In this document: one piece after another, positions 43,504-52,151 of the stretch
Numbering within the stretch: the first letter of the stretch is position 1
Layout of the letters: each line of letters opens with the position of its first letter
Assembly (NCBI RefSeq): GCF_028475105.1
Contig: NZ_CP116936.1
Location: 1-64,000 of the forward strand
DNA from: Micromonospora sp. LH3U1
Lineage (GTDB): Bacteria; Actinomycetota; Actinomycetes; Mycobacteriales; Micromonosporaceae
Direction of reading: 5' to 3'
DNA length: 64,000 nt
The notes under the pieces: generated by a model
The model's database searches: none
What the model was told of the DNA's origin: nothing
What the model saw: the letters and a program-made list of their open reading frames with translations, nothing else
Made by a program: the position numbers and the translations under genes

Positions 43504-45291
43504 GTGGATCACACTTTCCAGGTCGACCTACGTGGCGTGGTCGACCTGCTCAGTCATCACCTCTACGGCAGCCCGCGGGTCTACGTGCGGGAGTTGCTCC
43601 AGAACGCGGTGGACGCGATCACCGCCCGGCGTGCGGCCGAGCCGGACGCGCCGGCGCTGGTCCGCATCGAACCCCCGGACAGCACCGGCGACGGCACGCT
43701 GCGGGTGCACGACACCGGCATCGGCCTGACCGAGGCGCAGGTGCACGAGCTGTTGGCCACCATCGGCCGCAGCTCAAAGCGCGACGAGCTGGGCTTCTCC
43801 CGGCACGAGTTCCTCGGCCAGTTCGGCATCGGCCTGCTCTCCTGCTTCCTCGTGGCCGACGAGATCCAGGTGCTCACCCGGCACGGCGACAACCCCACGG
43901 TTCGCTGGACCGGGTACGCCGACGGCCGCTACGCGGTGGCGGTGGCCCCGCCGGAGGCCGCCCGTGCCGAGCCGGGCAGCACGGTCACGCTGGTGCCCCG
44001 CCGCGACGCGGACCAGTGGTTCACCACCCCGACCGTCACCGACCTGGCCCGGCTCTTCGGCGCGCTGCTGCCGGTCACCGTCCGCGTCGGCGACGTCGTC
44101 ACCACCACCGGGGAACCGCCGTGGCCGACCACGCCGGGTGCGCCGCTGGACCGCGCGGCGTTGATCCGGTACGCCCGGGAGACGCTCGGCGTGGACCCGT
44201 TCGACGTGCTGCCGTTGGCCGTACCGGAGGCCGGGCTGACCGGCGTCGCCGTCATCCTGCCCACCCCGGTGAACCCGGCGGCCCGGGCCGGGCACCGCGT
44301 CTACCTCAAGCGGATGCTGCTCACCGAGAACGCCGACGGGCTGCTGCCGGAGTGGGCGTTCTTCGCGCACTGCGTGGTGGACGCGACCGAGCTGCGCCCG
44401 ACCGCCAGCCGGGAAGCCCTCTACGAGGACACTCTGCTGACGGCGACCCGGGAGGCGCTCGGCGACCAGGTGCGCGGCTGGCTGGTCCGGCTGGCACGGC
44501 ACGACCCGCACCGGCTGGCCGAGTTCCTGCAGGTGCACCACCTCGGTGTGAAGGCCCTGGCGTTGCACGACGACGAGATGCTCCGGCTGGTCGACCGGTG
44601 GTGGCCCATGGACACCAACGTCGGCACACTCACCCTCGCCGAGTTCCGCGAGCGCTACGGCGTGGTCCGCTACGCGGCGAGCCTCGACGAGTTCCGGCAG
44701 CTCGCCGCGGTGGCCGCGGCGCAGGACCTGGCGGTGGTCAACGCCGGCTACACGTACGACACCGAGCTGATCGAGCGGCTGCCGGTGGTGGACCGCTCGG
44801 TGCTGATCGAGCGGTTGGAGCCGAGCGACCTCACCACCCGCTTCGACGCGCTCGACCCGCAGGTGGAGTTGGCGTTGCGACCGTTCCTCACCGCCGCGCA
44901 GCGGGCCGTCGAGCGTTCCGGCTGCGAGGTGGTCATCCGGGCGTACGACCCCGTCTCGCTGCCCGCGCTCTACCTGGTCAGCCGGTCGGCTGCGTTCAAC
45001 GACCAGCTCGCGGCCAGCCGGGACCGGGCCGACGAGCTGTGGGGTGGGGTGCTCGACGCGCTCGCCGCCACCGCCCCGCCGGACCGCCCGCAGTTGGTGC
45101 TCAACCACCGCAACCCGCTGGTGCGACGGGTGACCACGCTGATCGATCCGGAGCTGGTCGGCCTCGCCGTCGAGGCGCTGTACGGGCAGGCGCTGCTGCT
45201 CGGCCACCATCCGATCCGCGCGGCCGACGCCGCGCTGCTGAACGATTCCTTCCTCGGCCTGCTCGGCCGGGCTGTTCCGGGACGGGAGTGA
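43504..45291 (+). CDS. Hsp90-family ATPase (HtpG-like, actinobacterial type)
   Basis: A 595-aa chaperone-type ATPase. The GHKL N-domain is intact: ELLQNAVDAI with Glu30 and Asn34, VHDTGIGLTEAQVHELLATI and FLGQFGIGLLSCF. A middle domain follows (about 210-430; the catalytic-loop-type Arg sits in LRPTASREALY). The C-terminal part is shorter and more diverged than HtpG. GGGGGAGA precedes the GTG at 43504. Only three bases separate it from the TPR gene, so the two are one operon. A TPR partner recalls eukaryotic Hsp90 co-chaperones, but bacterial HtpG normally lacks one. Confidence 0.9.
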   Translation: MDHTFQVDLRGVVDLLSHHLYGSPRVYVRELLQNAVDAITARRAAEPDAPALVRIEPPDSTGDGTLRVHDTGIGLTEAQVHELLATIGRSSKRDELGFSRHEFLGQFGIGLLSCFLVADEIQVLTRHGDNPTVRWTGYADGRYAVAVAPPEAARAEPGSTVTLVPRRDADQWFTTPTVTDLARLFGALLPVTVRVGDVVTTTGEPPWPTTPGAPLDRAALIRYARETLGVDPFDVLPLAVPEAGLTGVAVILPTPVNPAARAGHRVYLKRMLLTENADGLLPEWAFFAHCVVDATELRPTASREALYEDTLLTATREALGDQVRGWLVRLARHDPHRLAEFLQVHHLGVKALALHDDEMLRLVDRWWPMDTNVGTLTLAEFRERYGVVRYAASLDEFRQLAAVAAAQDLAVVNAGYTYDTELIERLPVVDRSVLIERLEPSDLTTRFDALDPQVELALRPFLTAAQRAVERSGCEVVIRAYDPVSLPALYLVSRSAAFNDQLAASRDRADELWGGVLDALAATAPPDRPQLVLNHRNPLVRRVTTLIDPELVGLAVEALYGQALLLGHHPIRAADAALLNDSFLGLLGRAVPGRE

Positions 45292-45293
45292 GC

Positions 45294-48179
45294 ATGAGCG
45301 ACGAGGATCTGTGGCGGGCGCTTCGCGGCATCGCCGACATGCCGTACGGGGCGGGGCAGATCGCCGCGCTGGAGCAACTGCTGCGCCGGGTGGATGCCGC
45401 CGACGACCGGCACCTCGCGTTCGTCACCCGGATGCAGGCCACCACCGGGTACATCTACGGTGGTGAGCCGGCGAAGTCCTTCGTGACCTTCTCCTGGTGC
45501 CTGTCCGAGTTCGACCGGGACCCGCAGCCCTACCACCAGCGTCACCTGCACCAGTTGCTGTGGCACTTCAAGTACATGGTGTCGGGCCTGCTGAAGTTCC
45601 CCGAGGTGCCGCTGGACCGCACGTATGCGGTGCTGGACGACATGGAGCGGCGCTACCGGGCCGGCGGGCACAGCCTGCAGGCCGTGCACAAGCATCGGTT
45701 CCGGGTTGCTGACCACGTGGGCGACGCCGAGGCCGCGGCACACTGGTACCGGCTTTGGCAGACCACCCCGCGCGACGAACTCTCCGACTGCGCTGGCTGT
45801 GATCCGACGAGCCAGGTGGGCTACCTCGCCGACACCGGGCGGGACGCCGAGGCGGTGGCGCTTGCCGAGCCGGTGCTCGCTGGCCGGCTCACCTGCACCG
45901 AGCAGCCGCAGGCGATTCTCACCGCGCTGCTCGTGCCGTACCTCCGCACCGGACGGGGCGAGGAGGCGCGGGACGCGCACCGGGAGGCGTACCGCCGGCT
46001 GCGCGGCAACCTCGCCGACCTGTGGGACATCGGTGACCACATCGAGTTCTGCACGCTGACCGGCAACGAGGCGCGGGCGGTCGAGTTGGTCGAGCGGCAC
46101 CTGGACTGGCTGGACCGGCCGCCGTCGCCGGCCGCCGCCATGCATTTCGCGGCGACCGCCGCCGCCGCGCTGCGCCAGGCCGGCGGGTCGACTGTGTACC
46201 GCCGGGCCGCCGAGGGCCGGCCGGCCACCGAGGTGTCGGCGGCGGCGCTGGCTGACGAGCTGGCCGAGACCGCGACCGGTCTGGCCGCCCGCTTCGACGC
46301 CCGTAACGGCACCGCCCACCAGTCGGAGTGGATCGTCCGCCGGCTGGCCGTGCGGGCGAGCGGGGAACATCTGCCGCTGTCGGCGAGCGTCCGCCGCAAC
46401 CCGACCCGTCCGGCCGCCCCGGTCGGGGACGAGCCGAGCGTCGGGCAGGGCACACCAGCGTCGTCCACCCAGCGAGGGCGACCCCGCAAGGGTGAACGAC
46501 CCGCCGTGACCGTGCCCGCCGACGCCGGCCCGGAGGACCTGCTGGACCTCGCGGAGAAGAGCTGGGGCCGACACGACCGGACCACCTTCCGGGCGGCGCT
46601 GGTCGCCTTCGACGACCGGTTCGGCTCGGCCGAGCTGCCCGCACGCACATCCGCGCACCGGCTGGCGCTGCGGGCGTCCGAGCGCGGCGACGAGGACGAC
46701 ATCGAGGGTGCGGCCAAGCTGAACCGGGCGGCTCTGGAGCTGTACCGGGAGGCGGGCGAGGAGGTGCCCGCCCAGGTGGTCGCCGGGCGGCTCGGTGTGC
46801 TGTTGACCCGCTCCGACGAGGACGCCGAGGAGGGGCTGACGCTGGTCCGCGAGGCGGCCGAGGTCCTGGACCGGTTGGGCGACGCTCAGCAGCGGGCGGC
46901 CGGACACGACCGGGTCGCGTTGGCGCTGCTGTACCGCGAGCGTTGGGCGGACGCGCTCGCCGCGCTCGACCGGGCACCGGCGGACGCGGGCGGCGACCGG
47001 CACCTGGCGGCTCGGATCGCGCTGCACCGGGCGCACCTGCTGGAGCAGTTGGACCGCGTCGACGAGGCCCGCGCCGCCGTCGACGAGGCTCGCCAAATCG
47101 GCCGTGAGCTGGGCATCGGCGAGGTGGTCGCGGGTGCCGGCCTGGCCTACGCGCGGATGGTCGACGATCCGGCGGACGCCGTGGCCGCCTGCGACGAGGC
47201 GTTGGAGGCGGCACCGGCGGACGCGGAGCTGCCAATCCGACTCGCCCGCGCCCGGGCGTTGCTGTCGGCCGGCCGGGCCGTCGACGCGGTGGACGACTTC
47301 GTCGAGGCGGTGACGCTGTGCGTGGAGCGGGGCGACGAGGGGGATGCATTTCTGCGGTGGGAGTTGGCGAACGCGTACCGGATGGTGGGCCGGCTCGCCG
47401 AGGCCGCCGAGGTCGCCGAGGAGGCCGTGCTCGGTCTGGACCGGATGGGCGCCCAGGCGGAGGCCGACCGTTGCCGGCACCTGTTGGCCGGCATCTACGC
47501 CGGGCTCGGTGAGATCGACCCGGCGTTGGCCCTGCTGGAGCAGTTGGCCGGCAACCTGGACGGACCGGACAACCTTCCGCACCGGGCGCAGGTGCTTGAG
47601 GAGGCCGGCGGGATCCTCTACGACGCCGACCGAGACTCGGTGGCGGGCGAGCGGTTCGCCGCCGCGGCTGAGGCGTACCGGCTCGGTGACCTGCCGCTGG
47701 ACGAACTGCGCGCCCGCCGACGGGAGACGTACGCCTGGTTCTGGGCCGACAACCGGGCCGCCGCGTTGCGCGCCGTCGAGGTGGTGGACGGGTTGGCGGC
47801 GAAGCTGGCCGGGCAGACGGAGCCGCCGGTGATGTACGAGCTGGCGATGGCGGCCGAGGCAGGAGCGCGGGTGCTCACCGGCGAGGACCGACTGGACGAG
47901 GCGTTGGGCCGGCTCGCCGGGGTGCCCGACCGGCTGCGGTCGATCGAGGCGTTCGGTGAGGCCGCCCAGGTGGAGATCCTCGCCGGTGAGCTGCTGCTGC
48001 GCCTGGACCGGCCGGCCGAGGCGGAGCCGCTCCTGCGCCGGGTGCTCGGTGGGCTGCCGGCCGCCTCGCGGCCGGTCCGCCAGACGGCCTGGCTGCTGGC
48101 TCGTGCGCTGGATCTGCTCGATCGGCCCACGGAGGCCGCCGCGCTGCGCGCGGAGCACGACCTGGACGAGGACGACTGA
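45294..48179 (+). CDS. Large TPR-repeat protein coupled to the Hsp90 gene
   Basis: A 961-aa helical-repeat protein. The N-terminal third (1-350) has an unusual aromatic-rich helical domain with a CAGC pair (Cys166, Cys169). A basic linker with an AT-hook-like GRPRKG lies near 396. The C-terminal two thirds is a run of TPR-like helix pairs (for example RAALELYREAGEEVPAQVVA and RLAEAAEVAEEAVLGLDRM). No enzyme motif or signal peptide is seen. The start three bases after the Hsp90 stop implies coexpression. A scaffold or co-chaperone role is inferred. Confidence 0.87.
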   Translation: MSDEDLWRALRGIADMPYGAGQIAALEQLLRRVDAADDRHLAFVTRMQATTGYIYGGEPAKSFVTFSWCLSEFDRDPQPYHQRHLHQLLWHFKYMVSGLLKFPEVPLDRTYAVLDDMERRYRAGGHSLQAVHKHRFRVADHVGDAEAAAHWYRLWQTTPRDELSDCAGCDPTSQVGYLADTGRDAEAVALAEPVLAGRLTCTEQPQAILTALLVPYLRTGRGEEARDAHREAYRRLRGNLADLWDIGDHIEFCTLTGNEARAVELVERHLDWLDRPPSPAAAMHFAATAAAALRQAGGSTVYRRAAEGRPATEVSAAALADELAETATGLAARFDARNGTAHQSEWIVRRLAVRASGEHLPLSASVRRNPTRPAAPVGDEPSVGQGTPASSTQRGRPRKGERPAVTVPADAGPEDLLDLAEKSWGRHDRTTFRAALVAFDDRFGSAELPARTSAHRLALRASERGDEDDIEGAAKLNRAALELYREAGEEVPAQVVAGRLGVLLTRSDEDAEEGLTLVREAAEVLDRLGDAQQRAAGHDRVALALLYRERWADALAALDRAPADAGGDRHLAARIALHRAHLLEQLDRVDEARAAVDEARQIGRELGIGEVVAGAGLAYARMVDDPADAVAACDEALEAAPADAELPIRLARARALLSAGRAVDAVDDFVEAVTLCVERGDEGDAFLRWELANAYRMVGRLAEAAEVAEEAVLGLDRMGAQAEADRCRHLLAGIYAGLGEIDPALALLEQLAGNLDGPDNLPHRAQVLEEAGGILYDADRDSVAGERFAAAAEAYRLGDLPLDELRARRRETYAWFWADNRAAALRAVEVVDGLAAKLAGQTEPPVMYELAMAAEAGARVLTGEDRLDEALGRLAGVPDRLRSIEAFGEAAQVEILAGELLLRLDRPAEAEPLLRRVLGGLPAASRPVRQTAWLLARALDLLDRPTEAAALRAEHDLDEDD

Positions 48180-48283
48180 CCCTCGTCGGGCCGCCCCCGG
48201 CCAGGTCAGGGGCGGCCCGACCCGGGGGGCGGGCGAAACTGACCGGTAACCATCGCGGACGGCTCGCGGTCTACGCTTGCCCG

Positions 48284-48883
48284 GTGACGGTGGAGCAGCA
48301 GGCACGGGGTGCGGCGGGCGCGGGCCGGCGCAGGTCCCGCAAGGACGAGATCCTGGAAATCGCGGTCGGTCTGTTCGCCGCCCGTGGCTACCACGGTGTG
48401 TCGATGGACGACATCGGCGCGGCGGCCGGGGTCACCGGTCCGGCGCTCTACCACCACTTCGCCGGCAAGGAGGCGATGCTGGCCGCCGCGCTGATCCCGG
48501 TAAGTGAGGGGTTGTTGGCCGGCGGGCGGGAACGCGCCGCCGGGCACCCGGACGATCCGCGCGGTGTGCTGGAGTCGCTGATCGACTTCCACGTGGAGTT
48601 TGCGCTGGCCAACCCGGCGGTGATCGCGTTGCACCTGCACGAGCTGGACCGCCTGCCGGAGGAGCCGCGACGGCGGATCCGTCGCCTGCAACGGCTCTAC
48701 GTCGAGGAATGGGTCACCGTGCTCACCGCGCTGCACCCGGGCATGCCTGACGGCGAGGCGCGGGTGCTCGCGCACGCCGCGTTCGGCCTGATGAACTCGA
48801 CCCCGTTCCTCGGCGGTGAGGTGGATCGGCGACGCCGCGCCGAACTGCTGCGCGACGCCACCCTGGCCGCGCTGCTCGCCTGA
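48284..48883 (+). CDS. TetR-family regulator of the acyl-CoA/leucine cluster
   Basis: A 199-aa TetR protein: the helix-turn-helix segment is ILEIAVGLFAARGYHGVSMD, then GVTGPALYHHFAGKEAMLAA. The C-terminal ligand domain is helical. GTG at 48284, with a TACGCT -10 ending seven bases before it, so the mRNA may be leaderless. It lies 73 bases before the biotin carboxylase gene and is the likely regulator of the catabolic cluster. Candidate operators are discussed at 52116-52125. Confidence 0.9.
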   Translation: MTVEQQARGAAGAGRRRSRKDEILEIAVGLFAARGYHGVSMDDIGAAAGVTGPALYHHFAGKEAMLAAALIPVSEGLLAGGRERAAGHPDDPRGVLESLIDFHVEFALANPAVIALHLHELDRLPEEPRRRIRRLQRLYVEEWVTVLTALHPGMPDGEARVLAHAAFGLMNSTPFLGGEVDRRRRAELLRDATLAALLA

Positions 48884-48956
48884 GCCCGACTCGTCAGAAG
48901 CCTGCCGGTCATGATTCCCTAACCATCGTCCCACCATCCGGACGCCGGGAGGAAAC

Positions 48957-50294
48957 ATGATCGAGTCACTGCTGGTCGCCAACCGGGGCGAAATCGCCCG
49001 CCGGATCATTCGGACCGCCAAGCGGCTCGGCATCCGCGCGATCGCGGTGTACTCGGAGGCCGATGCCGACCTGCCGTTCGTCGCCGAGGCGGACGAGGCG
49101 GTCCTCATCGGCCCGCCGAACCCGGCGCAGAGCTACCGCAACGCCGAGGCGATCCTCGCCGCCGCGAAGGCGACCGGTGCGCAGGCCATCCACCCCGGGT
49201 ACGGCTTCCTGTCGGAGAACGCCGAGTTCGCCCGTACCGTCGAGTCGAGCGGCCTGATCTGGGTCGGGCCCGGCGCGGACGCGATCACCGCGATGGGCGA
49301 CAAGATCAACGCCCGGAACCTGATGGCGGCGGCCGGCGTTCCGGTCGCGCCCGGCACCACCGACCCGGCCGCCGACCTGGACGCGGCGGTGACGGCAGCC
49401 GCCGAGATCGGTTACCCGGTGATGGTCAAGGCCGCGGCCGGTGGCGGCGGCATGGGCATGGGCGTGGCCGTCGACGAGGCCGCGCTGCGCACCGAGTACG
49501 ACAAGGTACGCGCGTTCGCCGAGCGGATGTTCGGTGACGGCTCGGTGTTGATCGAGCGGTACTTCCCCCGGGTGCGTCACGTCGAGGTGCAGATCCTCGG
49601 CCTGGCCGACGGCCGGGTGGTGGCGCTCGGCGAGCGGGAGTGCTCGGTGCAGCGGCGCAACCAGAAGCTGGTCGAGGAGTCCCCGTCGCCGGCGGTCTCG
49701 CCGGAGCTGCGGTCCCGCCTCCTGGCGGCGGCGGTGCGCGCGGGTGAGGCGGTCAGCTACCGCAATGCGGGCACCGTGGAGTGCCTGCTCGATCCGGCGA
49801 CGAACGAGTTCTTCTTCCTGGAGATGAACACGCGGCTCCAGGTGGAGCACCCGGTGACCGAGTACGTCTACGGCGTCGATCTGGTCGAGGAGCAACTGCG
49901 GGTGGCGTCCGGGTTGGCGCCGACCTTCGACCCGGACGCGTTGACCCCGCGTGGGCATGCCATCGAGCTGCGGATCAACGCCGAGGACCCGAAGCGTTTC
50001 CTGCCCGGTCCCGGCGTGATCAGGATCTGGGTGGAGCCGACGGGCGAGGGCGTCCGGGTGGACTCCGGCTACACCGAGGGCAACACGGTCACCCCGTTCT
50101 ACGACAGCCTGCTGGCCAAGCTGATCATCAGCGGCGCCACCCGCGACGAGGTGCTGGAACGCGCGAAGGCCGCGGTCGCCGCCTTCCAGATCGAGGGTCC
50201 GAAGAACAACGTCCCCTTCTTCCAAGAGCTGCTGGAGAACGAGGAGTTCCTCTCCGGCGCCTACGACACGGCCATCGTCTCCCGCATGCGCTGA
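48957..50294 (+). CDS. Biotin carboxylase subunit of an acyl-CoA carboxylase
   Basis: A 445-aa ATP-grasp biotin carboxylase. MIESLLVANRGEIARRIIRT opens it, the glycine-rich ATP loop is VKAAAGGGGMGMG, and EMNTRLQVEHPVTEYVYG is the signature. It ends at AIVSRMR. The product is the size of AccC and has no biotin carrier domain (no AMKM segment), unlike the about 600-670-aa alpha subunits usual in leucine clusters. A separate carrier protein is therefore required. GGGAGGA precedes the ATG. A palindromic element follows. Confidence 0.93.
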   Translation: MIESLLVANRGEIARRIIRTAKRLGIRAIAVYSEADADLPFVAEADEAVLIGPPNPAQSYRNAEAILAAAKATGAQAIHPGYGFLSENAEFARTVESSGLIWVGPGADAITAMGDKINARNLMAAAGVPVAPGTTDPAADLDAAVTAAAEIGYPVMVKAAAGGGGMGMGVAVDEAALRTEYDKVRAFAERMFGDGSVLIERYFPRVRHVEVQILGLADGRVVALGERECSVQRRNQKLVEESPSPAVSPELRSRLLAAAVRAGEAVSYRNAGTVECLLDPATNEFFFLEMNTRLQVEHPVTEYVYGVDLVEEQLRVASGLAPTFDPDALTPRGHAIELRINAEDPKRFLPGPGVIRIWVEPTGEGVRVDSGYTEGNTVTPFYDSLLAKLIISGATRDEVLERAKAAVAAFQIEGPKNNVPFFQELLENEEFLSGAYDTAIVSRMR

Positions 50295-50314
50295 CCCCCC
50301 CGGGTCTCCCCCTG

Positions 50315-50374
50315 TTGATCAAGAGGTTTGCGTCAAGATTTCGACCGTGGGTGACGCAAACCTCTTGATCAACC
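50315..50374. repeat. REP-like palindrome, 22-bp arms
   Basis: A perfect inverted repeat: 50315-50336 (GTTGATCAAGAGGTTTGCGT, then CA) with 50353-50374, loop of 16 bases. It lies between the biotin carboxylase and HMG-CoA lyase genes. The arm length and GTTGATCA start are shared with the element at 60990-61050. It may act as a transcription terminator or be a mobile palindromic element. Confidence 0.85.
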
Positions 50375-50441
50375 CGGAGGTCGGCGGAGTGGCATGCTGG
50401 GGGGACCGCCACAGCGCTACGTCACAGTGAGGTGACCCCTT

Positions 50442-51362
50442 ATGACGGACCTGCCGGACTTCGTCTCCATTCGTGAGGTTGGGCCGCGGGACGGGTTGCA
50501 GAACGAGGACCCGATCCCGACCGACGCCAAGGTGCGGCTGCTCGACGCGCTCTCCGGCACCGGCGTACGCCGGATCGAGGCGGTGTCGTTCGTGCACCCG
50601 AAGGCGATCCCGCAGATGGCCGACGCCGACGAGGTGTGGCAGCGGGCGGTGAAGGCCGACGGGGTGCGGTACTCGGCGTTGGTGCCGAACACCCGGGGTG
50701 CCCAGCGAGCTCTCGCCGCCGGGTTCACCGAGATCGAGGTGGTGGTCTCGGCCAGTGACACGCACAACCGGCGCAACGTCAACCGATCCACCGACGAGTC
50801 GCTGGACGACATCGCCGAGCTGATCGACCTGCTGCACGGCGCTTCGGCGCGGGTCGAGGTGATCGTGGCGACCAGCTTCGGCTGCCCGTACGAGGGGGAC
50901 ATCGACCCGGAGCGGGTGGCCGGAATCGTGGACCGGGTGGTCCGCGACGGCGCGGACCGGGTCGCGTTCGGCGACACCACCGGCATGGGCACTCCGCGTC
51001 GGGTCCGCGAGCTGCTGACCGCGGTACGCGACCGCAACGCGCACGTGCCGGTGCTGCTGCACTTCCACAACACCCGGGGTACGGCGCTGGCCAACCTGCT
51101 GACCGCGCTGGAGCTGGGGGTGACCGAGTTCGACGCCAGCGTCGGTGGCCTGGGTGGCTGCCCGTACGCGCCGGGCGCGAGCGGCAACCTGGCCACCGAG
51201 GAAGCGGTGCACATGCTGCACGACATGGGCATCGACACCGGCATCGACCTGGCAGCCCTGATCGAGGCGGCTGAGCTGGCCGAGGAGTTGCTCGGCAAGA
51301 AGCTCCCGTCCGGTGTGCTGCGGGCCGGCCCGCGTACCCGCCTGACGCCGATGCCGAGCTGA
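50442..51362 (+). CDS. Hydroxymethylglutaryl-CoA lyase
   Basis: A 306-aa TIM-barrel lyase cleaving HMG-CoA to acetyl-CoA and acetoacetate, the last step of leucine breakdown. It shows the start REVGPRDGLQNED, the metal/substrate site FHNTRGTALAN and the active-site loop GGLGGCPYAPGASGN with the catalytic Cys. This loop distinguishes it from homocitrate-type synthases. ATG at 50442. Its position with carboxylase and dehydrogenase genes fits the liu-type cluster. Confidence 0.94.
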   Translation: MTDLPDFVSIREVGPRDGLQNEDPIPTDAKVRLLDALSGTGVRRIEAVSFVHPKAIPQMADADEVWQRAVKADGVRYSALVPNTRGAQRALAAGFTEIEVVVSASDTHNRRNVNRSTDESLDDIAELIDLLHGASARVEVIVATSFGCPYEGDIDPERVAGIVDRVVRDGADRVAFGDTTGMGTPRRVRELLTAVRDRNAHVPVLLHFHNTRGTALANLLTALELGVTEFDASVGGLGGCPYAPGASGNLATEEAVHMLHDMGIDTGIDLAALIEAAELAEELLGKKLPSGVLRAGPRTRLTPMPS

Positions 51363-51378
51363 CCGGTTCGAACGCGAC

Positions 51379-51408
51379 GAAGGGGCCGGCGCGTGCGCCG
51401 GCCCCTTC
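51379..51408. terminator. Bidirectional terminator between HMG-CoA lyase and snapalysin genes
   Basis: Perfect 14-bp stem (51379-51392 with 51395-51408), two-base gap at its tip, flanked by A-rich and T-containing ends (GAAGGGG/CCCCTTC). It serves both convergent genes. Confidence 0.9.
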
Positions 51409-51423
51409 CACGTGCCAGGTCGA

Positions 51424-51984
51424 TCAGCTCACCGGGGTGAGCGCGCTCGGCCAGCTGTCGCGGAAGATGTCCGCGCTGCGGTCGGTGGCGCTGAACGTGC
51501 CGGCGAAGAGGTTGCTCACCCGGTTGGCCTCGGCGGTGCTCGGGTAGGCGTTGGTGCAGCTGGTGCCGGCGCTGCCGCCGGACATCAGCAGCGAGCAGTT
51601 GCCGTTGTAGTTGTCCGGCAGGCCGAGGATGTGCCCGATCTCGTGGGTCATGATCCGCAGCACGCTGTACTGGGCGGCCTGCTGGGTGTCGATGTAGACC
51701 CGGCCGTTGCCGAGGCTGGTCCGCTGGGCGTACGAGCCGCCGCCGGTGATCCGGTAGATCCGGAGGTTGGAGCCGCAGTTCGCCGAGAGCGTCAGGTTCA
51801 CGGTGGCGTTGTTCCAGATCGAGGCGGCCTGGTTGGCGACGCTGGCGTAGCTTCCCGCCTGGCTGGTGTTGTAGCAGATGGTCATGGCGGCGGACGCGGG
51901 CGACGGGTTGGCGACCGTGACGCCGAGGGTGGCGAGTGCCGTCGCGAGGAACGCGACCGCGAGCCGGTTGAGTCGTGAGGTCAT
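51424..51984 (-). CDS. Snapalysin-type secreted zinc protease (M7)
   Basis: A 186-aa small neutral protease. The signal peptide runs to about residue 33 (ANPSPASAAMT). The mature part has the metzincin-like motif HEIGHILGLPD with zinc ligands His114, His118 and Asp124, then a Met-turn (SLLMSGG) and disulfide cysteines. The Asp as third ligand is the snapalysin hallmark. It lies on the minus strand inside the acyl-CoA cluster, between HMG-CoA lyase and the carboxyltransferase, which looks like an insertion relative to usual cluster order. Confidence 0.94.
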   Translation of the reverse strand: MTSRLNRLAVAFLATALATLGVTVANPSPASAAMTICYNTSQAGSYASVANQAASIWNNATVNLTLSANCGSNLRIYRITGGGSYAQRTSLGNGRVYIDTQQAAQYSVLRIMTHEIGHILGLPDNYNGNCSLLMSGGSAGTSCTNAYPSTAEANRVSNLFAGTFSATDRSADIFRDSWPSALTPVS

Positions 51985-52115
51985 CGCTGACTCCGATCTG
52001 GGAGGGGGGTGTCAGGAGCCTAGCGACAGGCATCAATGTTTTTCAATGTCTTGCGTCAAGCTTCGCTGTCTGATTCGCTCGTGGGTCGCCGACGGTCGCG
52101 CCAATGCGCTAACCT

Positions 52116-52125
52116 AACGATCGTT
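52116..52125. promoter_or_regulatory. Palindrome AACGATCGTT, candidate TetR operator
   Basis: A perfect 10-base palindrome 27 bases before the carboxyltransferase start. Related half-site-like AACCATCG occurs upstream of the TetR gene (48248) and of the biotin carboxylase gene (48921). A shared operator for the cluster TetR is plausible but unproven. Confidence 0.5.
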
Positions 52126-52151
52126 CAGTTGAGTATGGCGAGGGAGTCGGC

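Noticed and set aside
44970..48305. An 1111-codon minus-strand frame opposite the Hsp90/TPR genes
   Set aside because: No protein-like motifs, strong Arg/Gln/Pro/Val bias, and entirely opposite a gene with clear TPR pattern.
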